64,000 nt of DNA from Luidia sarsii (lineage: Eukaryota; Echinodermata; Asteroidea; Paxillosida; Luidiidae), in NCBI GenBank assembly GCA_949987565.1, contig OX465103.1:23674974-23738973 (forward strand), given 5' to 3'. Position 1 is the first letter of the stretch. Each line of letters begins with the position of its first letter. Below the pieces are notes generated by a model that saw nothing but the letters and a program-made list of their open reading frames with translations, was not told the DNA's origin and did not search any database. The position numbers and the translations under genes were made by a program. Below, in pieces: positions 12,601 through 22,900 of the stretch.

Positions 12601-15600
12601 TCGAACCCACGACTCCTGCTGTCTGGTGCTGACGTCTTAACCTCATGACTATCCAGCTGGTCCAGGTCATGTGCTGTGTTCAAATCTGAATAAACTCTTT
12701 ACAGATGCAAATCCACCACACACGACCACAACCGATTGTGTGCGGTCAAGTGGGGTAAGACGTCTGCACTAGAAAGCAGGAGGCACAGGTATGAATCCCA
12801 CCTGGGCTGCCTTGTTTCGGGGGAGTTTTCAGAGCATGCAGTGTTAATTATACATCAAGGAAAGCAAACCCTCATTGACAGTCTTAACGGCGCAAACAAA
12901 TGATGGAAAACAACATCTACGAAAATACAAAGAAATGTAACGAAAACCAAAACAATCACAACTACTACAGTGGAAGGACATGTGAGCAGAATGAGGATGG
13001 CTATACTATAAACTAGAGCTGGCCTCTGTGGCACAGGTTCTAGAAAGCTTTCTACTTCTCTCCGTACAGCGTATGGGGATTTGGTGGGCGGGCAGACGGA
13101 CGGGCGGGTGTACGATACGGACGGATGGACAGACCAAGGATGTAGGGGTCATGTGACAGATGAACGCGACCAGGTGGAGTAGGGGGGCGCCGCAACAGCA
13201 GCCAGCGCGTCAATCCAAAGACAAATCGTAAATAAGTAACCGGGCCATGTTATAGGTAAAAGAAAGAGAGGGAAAAAAGAAACACAACAAAATGGTGTGA
13301 AAGTTTTTGTCTTCTTTCTCGTTGGTAAACTGAACACATAAAGGGGATTCAAAAGAATCGGGAACAAAAACAAGAACAAGAAAGAACTTGACTATAGATG
13401 TCTGATCAATTTACAGGTATAGAAATGAGGAACTTAAACCAAGGCTTCTGGCTTCAGGTACCGGTGCTCTAACCACCTGGGCTATCCAGCCCTTAGATGA
13501 CGGCCTTTGACTTTCCACCACAAGGTGTTACAGTCAACATATCCGAATTATGTGTTTTCAAGCCATATAAAGTGCCAAAACAAATTTGTTTTCTGGTATG
13601 TCAAGGAGGCCTGGATGAGCGTCACAACTTTTGAGTGGCTCTGAGAATGGCGAGTGCTTGACGCGACTCTTTTCCTGCCCGAACAGGGGGAAGGAGCCTC
13701 TCTATTGATCTGATAAAATCCACACAAACGTACAATGTGCTTTTCCTCTGAAACCTGAAAAACAAAAGGAGATTAGTGGAACGTATATATTTGCACATTT
13801 TCAGTAAAGCATTGTACGCTCAGTATGTCTAACTGAGTAAACAGTAAACACACAAGGAGTCATTGATTCCCTTTCCTGCCAGTTCATGAATCATGCAAAC
13901 TGCAATGTTACGACTTGCACCAGTTCTCTGCCTTTGAGAAAGGTCCTGCTAGGATCGAAACGTCAGGCCCACTAAATTTTAGATTTACTTTTTGGTAATT
14001 TTAGTCAGTAAGCAGTTTGCAACATTTTTGTATATCACCAGTTCTACAATGCACAGCCTTGACTTTCACAGCCGCCAAAAACCTATGTGGTCACACCGGC
14101 CCGGGTGACCAACCAAAACACCATGACAGGGAAGCTACCGTTATATATGTTATTTTCTACACACAAATTCAACTCGAGTCTCGGGCCACTGGGTCAAGTC
14201 CATTTGGCCGCCGGAATATAAGCTATGGCAGCCTGACTGAAATGCTTGGCAATGCTTTCTGACTCTTTTGAATTCGCAGTGCAGATAATTTTGGCATGTA
14301 GGATGTTATCTCAGTGTTAAAACTGGCACCTTTTGGCCAAGAGAGGGGGCGTCATTTCTTTTTGAGTAAAAGTTTGTTCACTTTTCTTGATACTTGATAC
14401 CCCAGTCAGCCCATTTCCACCATCTCTCTACACTCGGCCTGCTTCCTCCAAAACAACGGGTTGGACTGCAGGCTCCAGCTATGCTCTCTGTCACCCAAAA
14501 GCTGAGAGAACGGGTTGGGGGGGGGGGGGTTTCTTTGGTTGAAGTCGAGGCTTCAGAATCTGAATGGAATATCTCCTCCAACATGTCCAAAGCTGAAGCC
14601 AATGCCTTGTACTTGGAAACGGACAGAAGAAATGGCAATAAAGCCACAGCCTGAGCCAAAGCCAGGTTTAAGAGAAAATATGTAGGATGAGCTGGGCTGA
14701 GATCTTAGGATTTGCACAGTGGAAATCGGGATGTGGATTGCCGGCGCCATGTCAACCGAATAGCTCTGACAAGGGCTGGGAACACTAGCAATGAGTAAGG
14801 CAGTGAGGAGAGCCGTCATAGATACGAGTACGGCTCAGAGAAAAGCCAGTCAATGTAACTGAGAAGAGCCAGTAACTGAAGGTCAAAATATGACTCTGAG
14901 AAGAGCATGTAACCATAGCTACGGGCACAGCTCTGGGAAGAGTCTTATTAATACAAGTATGGCTCTGAAAAGTCCCAGTGACTTGAGTTACCAGCTTTAG
15001 AATTCAACTCAAAGGCAATTTTGTACAACGGGTGTGAAATACACACCAAGTGGTTCCCTTTTAGTCCCATATATAAGAGCCTCTTGACTGGTACCCTTTG
15101 ACTGTTATACATACACATGTGCTTTATTAAACTGGTTCCCTTTGAGCATCATATGCATGTACTTAACTGGTGCAATTTGAGTGTCAAATACATGTGCTTG
15201 ATTAAACTGGTTTCCTTTGGACGTCATATCCATACACTTAACTGGTACCCTTTGAGTGTCAAACCATCAAACTGGTTCCCTTGGAGCATCATTTGCATAC
15301 ATGTACATAACTGGTACCCTTTGAGTGTCAAACCATCAAACTGGTTCCCTTGGAGCATCATTTGCATGTACATGTACATAACTGGTACTCTTTGAGTGTC
15401 AAACCATTAAACTGGTTTCCTTTGAGCATCATATCCAAACACTTAACCGGTACCCTTTGAGTGTCTTCAGCGGCACGTGAGGGGGGCATTCCAGTTGCCG
15501 GGCAACACTTACCCGGCGCATGGAGCCGCGGGCGCGGCGTTCCTGGACGCCCTCGCCCGTGGAGGAGGAGGGCGGGGAGGAGGCCCTCATGGTCTTGGTC

Positions 15601-18600
15601 ACCTGGATGGTGTCCTCCTTGACTGGGTCCAGGCCCACGGCCTCCCTGGCCGTCTGCTTCATCTGCTTGTACTCGGCAAAGCTGCCCAGGGAAAACTGCT
15701 CCAACACACACACACAGACACGTAGACAAAAAAAATCCAGCACTGACAAAAATGTCAACATTTAGTGGGCCTGAAGAGGCTTCTCACACATCACTTACCC
15801 CTTCGTCAATGATGCTCGCCGCTTCCTTGGTGCGGAGTCAGGCTGGTGTTTCTTGACTGTATGGACACCCTTTTGGGGTGGCTGTATACTACTGCCAACA
15901 CCCGAGTATCACACACAGTCAAGATATCCGTGGTTCCTTATTACAGCTTACAGTGTACTAAATATAATTACTGGGCAAACTACGGTACCCTAATGTATAT
16001 ATACACTAACCTACATGCACTAACTAAATGTGCACACACTGTCCTAAACTAGATAAATTAACAAGAGAGGTGTGGCATCTACCATGGTCTGAAGGAGACT
16101 GAACCAGTGGGCCTGCCAGTGTGCTTATCTAGTGGATTCTTTTCTCCTATTATGCAAGTCCCTCCCGTAAAGAAAGGCCAGTGCCAGCATGGGCAAAAAG
16201 CCCGCATAAAATTAAATACTACAAAAGGGTAGGGTGGCCTACTCGTCCACCCAGGGAGCTTTCTTAATGTGGTGTGCAAACAATGGTCACTACAGGCCCG
16301 ACGTTTCGATCCTAGCATGCATAGCAGGACCTTTCTCAAAGGCAGAGAAAGGACCTGCTAGGATCGAAACGTCAGGCCCACTAAATTTTTGAGATTTGCA
16401 TTTTGGTACTTTCAGTCAGTAAGCAGTTTGCAACATTTTTGTATATCACTGACAAAAATGGTGAGATGCTATTAAGGCCGTGTCCGAATCGGGCTTCCAG
16501 AGCTACGGCTAGGGCTATTGTCTTCGCATCTCTGTGTATATCCAATAGAGGGAAGACCTAGCCCTAGCACTGGACGCCCGTTTCGGACACGGCCTGTCAT
16601 TCAGTCTGCCCCAATACACCGATCCAGTAGGCCACGCCCCTTGACAAACTGACCAAGCGCGATTTAAGGTCCGACAAATTGCCGTCATTTTGTCCGACAA
16701 AACGTTTCAGATTTTGTATTCTTTACTACACTCTTTTTGTTGTGTTTACTTTTGTTTTGTATGTACCAGGCAATTCCTTTTGCAATCCCGAGTTTTATCC
16801 TTAATCATGGTGAAGGGGTGTTTATATTAATCATTATTCTGACTCTCGATACCCTGGCAAGAGAGGAAATGTAGGCTACATTTTTTGGCCTTTTCCCCAA
16901 ACCAGTCCAACGGATAGAAGTGCTTTCAGTGGTTGCGGGCATGCAGTGGACGCGCACAGCGTGTGGCGATTGTGTAACATATGTAACTGGTACCCCTTAA
17001 CAATACAACACCATGCGCAATGTTGGCCGGTTCCCTTTCGGTCCCATCCCTTTTGTGAATGAGATCTATGTTGGGGTGGGGTGGGGGGGTTGCTCATGGC
17101 TCACCAGTAACGCTTTCCACAGCAGGAGAAGGACTTTCTTGATGGGGAAGTGTGGGGCATGGCCACTGCAGAACTTGATGACCATGTTGAAGAGAATGAT
17201 GGCCAAGGAATCGTCGCCGCAAACCGGTTGCCCTACGAGGGAATCATTCAATAGCACAGGATAGAGAAAAGACATAGAATCCCTTGGTCATAGAATCCCT
17301 AGGGCATAGAATCCCTTGGTCACCGTAGTAACGCTGTCCGTCTTAGCCGTGAGAAAATGCGGATGAAGCGTCTTCGGACTATTCAATCACATGGTCTCAA
17401 CATCCAGGAGGGTAATGACTAACACCATGCAGCTTTCTGATAATCCTTCTTTTGTGTTCACTCCTCCACACTTCTCTCTTTGATCTTTCCCCCTCTTCTC
17501 ACTAATCCCTACCCTTCTCCTTGCCCTTCCCTTTGATCTCGCCCTACTAGCTTTACTCATTGTCCTTTGTTTCTCATCCGTGTCCTATTCACTCTCTTCC
17601 CCCCTTCCTTTGTGTACATGCATCTGTTTTGTCCTTGTCACTCTGCCTTTGAGAAAGGTCCTGCTAGGATCGAAACGTCAGGCCCACTAAATTTTTAGAT
17701 AGAGAAAAAAAATTCATGATAGAAAGGGTTGAGTGTAAGGGCTGCTGACCCCTGCATCTGCATCCCCATCCCCAGCTTGGCCAGGATGCCTGATTTTGTT
17801 TTCATTAGGCATCGAGCAAAGCACTGCGCATTCGGTGCTTGTTAAGTCGAGCAGGGCAAACCCTCATTGAATGACATTCTCCCCGACGCAGACATCACGC
17901 TACATGTACAAGACAGACATGATGCATGATTTTGGTAATGGTTATTTTTCACAAACTCCAGGCTGATTCAAAAGCTTCCGTATGGTGTAAGATTTACCTC
18001 TTTGGAGGCTTTCCGGTTTTTAGATTGAATCGTTCAAACACAGCTGGTCATAGAAATTAGTCAAAAGTTTCTTATTCTGTTAAACCGTACCTAATAAAAA
18101 ATTTGATCGAATTATGTACAAAGTTGCGTTCTAGGGTTTTAAGGGGAGGCCAATAAGCATGCCAAATTTCCTTAGAGTCTGTGACAGTAACGTCTCAGGG
18201 AGGTATGTGACCGGCAAAGTCATTTCCTGAAAATCACTGAAGGCCAATAAAGTGTGCGACTGTGAGTGAGCGCTTACGTGACTGAGATTTTCACGGCAAG
18301 GGTGCAGGCACCCTTCAGTTTTTAGGGTTTTAACCGATAAAAATGAGCAGTTTGAGGGGACTTTGAGATACCTGTTTGACATAAAAAATAATAATAATAA
18401 TAAATAGAATTAAATTTAAAAAAAAAAAAAAAAAAAAAAATTAACGTACAAAATTAAAATCACGCCATTTCTGGAAATCTGGGAAAATGCTGAAAGTTTT
18501 ACACTCCGGACATCTAGAATTGACAAGGCATTACTCACCCAGCTCTGCCTTGAAGAGTTCTCTCAGCACCTTCTGCTTGTCCGTGTCCTGCTCCGAGTCC

Positions 18601-19954
18601 ATCCGCAATGTCTCAATCATGATGTAGAGAACGCTCAGTGCGATCCTGGGTGGGGCCCCCCCCAAAAACAAAACATACATGAAACTCGCGCATCAGTGGT
18701 GCGGGGGGGAGGGGGTGATGGGATGGGGACAACTGGAACCACTTCTAGCCTGCATGGTCCCCTGTACTGCAGTCCACTACGCTTGTGCAACCAGTGACTG
18801 GAGCACTGGCATGCTGCGAAAGTCAAATGCCACTGCAGAGGAGACATCCGTTTCCTTAGCGCTAGTTCACGCTACACACATTCATCCCTACTGTGAGCAT
18901 AGCAGATGTAAACGTTTTTGACTACAGCGATATGCAAAAATACTGCAAACTGCTTTATTGACTAAAATGACCCAAAAGCGAATATCAAAAATTAGGAGGG
19001 CCTGACTTTCCATCCTACCAGGACCTTTCTCAAGGGCAGAATGCCGATTCGATCATAGCAGGAGCTTTCAATGCCTTTGAGAAAGGTCCTGCTAGGATCA
19101 AAACGTAAGGCCCTCCTAATTTTCGACACTTCTTCCTTTTATCACAAATTCACAGATTTTTTTTTTAGAAAACGACATGACTGGACTGGGGCTCGATGCC
19201 GAGACCTCTGGTTTTACGCATCAGAGCTCTTACTATCAGCCTATCCTGCCCAGAGATCGGGCCCTTCCCAATTAGTCAATTTGCCAAATTCTTACATTGT
19301 CGTGGGTGAAGGCAATGTTTTGAAGTGAATTCCAACAGATAACCAGACCCACCTCAAGTCTGTGCTGTCAACTATGGACACGGCTGGTTTCCTCAGAGCT
19401 GTAGAGGCAGCAACTGAATTCCTAGGTTTGGATGGAAGCAGAAAAGAAACCGACAACAGAGATAGCGAGTATAAGACATACTTCACCCAATTAATCTCAA
19501 GATACCAAAGAGATTTCAATCAGGTTTTAAGAGTATAGGCAGCTTACAAGCACACTCTCTCTCCCCACTCTCTCTCTCTCTCTCTCTCTTGCTCTAACTC
19601 TCCCTCCATCTACTTCCTTCCCTCTCCTCTTTAAATCCCTCCCCATCCCCCGTCTCTCCCTCCCTCTCCCTCTCTTTCCCTCTCTCTCCACCTCTCTTTC
19701 CCTCCCCTCTCTCTCTCCCCTCTCTCTCCCCTCTCTCTCCCTCCCTCCTCTCTCTCTCCCTCTTTCCCTCTCTCTCTCTCCCCCTCCTTCTCCCCCTCTC
19801 CCTCTCTCTCTCTTTCCCTCTCTCTCACTCCCTCTCCCTTTCACTCTCTATCTGTCTATCCCCCCTCTCTCTCTCCCTCCCTCTCTCTCTCACTCTCTCT
19901 CTTTCACTTTCACTCTCTTTCTCTCCCTCTTTCCCTCTCTTTCCCTCTCTCTCT

Positions 19955-19989
<35 letters not shown>

Positions 19990-22900
19990 CCCCCCCTCCG
20001 CACTAAATCTACTCACTCTGCTTCCATGCTGAGCAGCTCAACGAAGGTGTTGAAGACGGAGCACTCGTAGAGGAGGAAGCAGTTCTCCCTGGTTCTCTTC
20101 ACCTGGTCCTCCTCATTGGCACACTCCCCGAAGCAACCTGGGTAATGCAAGTCCATCGGTAACAAGTTCAACGGTTCCCTGTACGTATGACCAGCACTGC
20201 ATGCACAGAGCTTTCCCAGGTTGCCTGCTGCACAAATTGACCGGGCAGCTCGGGTAGGATTTTTTCTGATCAGGCTATCAGGCAAAGCACCAAGCTGACA
20301 GTGTTGTATACATTGTACATGAAAGGAAGGGCAACCCATCATTGAATTACATTCTCACCCACACAAATCACCAGGCAATTGGGCAAAGCACAGAGCAGAC
20401 AGTGCTCACTACACATCAGGTCAGTTAAACCCACATTGAATTACAATCCGACCTAGACAAATTAGCAGGCAGTCAGGCAACGCACTGGGCATACAGCGCT
20501 TACAGCGTGTCGGGGTAGCGCAAGCCCTGAAATTGCATTCTCAATTATTCTCAAATGTGACCCAGTACAGGATTTCCGTCCAAATTTGAGTTTTCAAGAT
20601 TTTCCCATCAGTATCACTGAAAAGAGTAGTGCTTTCAAATGACATCAAAAGTATCCCCATGCATTGATGAAATCCAGAAATAAGTTTTGCCAACATGCAG
20701 TCAGGGGTCATGGTAAAGTACGAGGTCATGTACACAGCACGCCCACAATGATTGCAGCGTATGTACAGACACACTTACAAATTCAGCAATTTTTGCAAAA
20801 ATTCAGAGACATTTGTTGACAAATTCCTATGGACAGATGATTCTCTTATACATGAGCTTTTCGAAAATGAAAAATAAATCACTCTGCCTTCAAGAGAGAT
20901 CCTGCTAGGATTTCAAGAAAGATCCTGCTAGGATTTCAAGAAAGATCCTGCTAGGATCAAAACATTTTCAAAACATCAATTTTGAAAACAAAAAATCAAA
21001 TTGATTTGACATGCATTTGGACAATACTCTGACTTTCGACGCTGTTTACTCGAAAAGAACTTTTGGAGTAGATTCCTCACTACGCCATGTCAGGTCACAA
21101 AATGTGGTCTGCAAGGCAGGTGTAGCGGTCTGATCCGGGCCCCATGCTCAGATGAGACCGTTATCATATATGGATAAAAACGTCAGGCGCAGTGCGTATG
21201 GTCGTTGTCCATTTTGAAGGCCGTGCTGAGTCGATACGGCCATTGGCAATGCAGCGCTTTCAGGCACGTTCGTTGACCTGTAGTTGACCCGTAGTTCTAT
21301 AATAACAACACTAGTAACTAGGCCTAGTAACTAGGCCTAGAACTTGCAGTTTTAAATTGTGGAAGAAATGCTACAGTCGTTCCCCCGTAATGATGAGGGT
21401 GCATCGATTGGCTTTATACAATCAAAAGCAAAAATATAGTTTGTAAAACTGTGTTCATTCGCGGATAATCATAAAACAACAGTCACATGAAGGGCGCCCC
21501 CAGGTGCTTGGTTCACTGACTCATCTGAGCACGCTGAGCAGCTGAGAACGTTGCTGCAACATGCCGAGGTGAGCCAGTGACGCCACGGCTCAACTCAGCG
21601 CGGGGGCCCGTCTGAGATCGTTACACCGGGTCACAGGCAGGTTCAGGATGGACGATACCGCACCTTGTGCCAAGTAGAGAATGGCCCTTGCCGATTTCAT
21701 CCTCTGCTCCCTCTTGGCACTCTCCACGTTATTGAGCAAGCGCAGAATGTGCATGCGACGTTTCTCCTGACTGAGCTGTGTCCAGTTCTCTTTAACTGCA
21801 AAAAATAAAAAACCAGTGGTCACGTGTCCACCCTTTGAGCCGGTCCGACCAGCAATTCCTAGGACCGAAAGGACAATAGGGACATTGTTTGAGCCAAGTT
21901 TGGCTGGAAGACCCCTTAATAACGTTCTCTCGATTTTCTGCAAAGAACGTCGGTGTGATTTGTCTATGTGCTTTGTCTGTGACAAGAAAACGGATGAAAA
22001 CCAAAACAAAATCAGAAAGAAAGTTGAAGACTTTTTTACCATGCTGCAGCGGTGAAAGACAGCAGAGGTCATACGACATGAAATGATGACACATTTGGCA
22101 GACCACTTACGGACCACAAACGCAAATCTTAACAAACAACAACTAACGAGCCTTCTTACCATAGCTATGGAAGTCCTCTTCAAAACATTTTTGACACAGG
22201 TAGAACTCGGGCTCTTCCGTGTAACTGTACAATTCTGTGAATCAAGAAAACAGTCCGACACATCCAAGATTGATATGGATTATGCGAAAGGGCTTTCTGC
22301 TTTCTAATGCAATTATTATTTGAAAAAAAAAAGGCAAAGAAAACTTTGACTGGACCGGGATTTGATCCCTAGACCTCTGTTTTTTGCGTACCGGCACTCA
22401 CCCCATCTGAGCTATCCACCACTTAGATGGTGGCCTCCGAAATAGTCAACTTACCGTAGTCTTTACCAGGGTGCGTGGGGCTACCAATCAGAAATGCTTC
22501 AGACCAGTCTTACAGGGTTTGTATAACCTTGGGTTTCAAGAAAGAATCTTCTCGATCAACTGAGGTGAAGTTTCTCCTTTTCCCCCCAAACGTGAGTAAA
22601 ACAAAATGACCAGTATTGAAATCTGTGATTCTCACTTCATCAAAAAATGGGCGCATGGAACAGTATCACGGATGTTTTGGGGGTAAAATCTGGGGATTTA
22701 AGTCAGGGGTAGTTGAAAAACATAAACGGACCGTATTTCCCTACTGAAAAGCTTGGACCTTACCATCGACCGACCCCCTCTTTTTTTCTTCTTTTTTTAA
22801 AGGGCGATTGTGAGGCAATTGTAAGTTACTCGGACTAGTTTTCAAGTGATGTTTGGGTCTGTATGAGGAAGCATCTTACCTTTAAGTTTACTACCTACCC

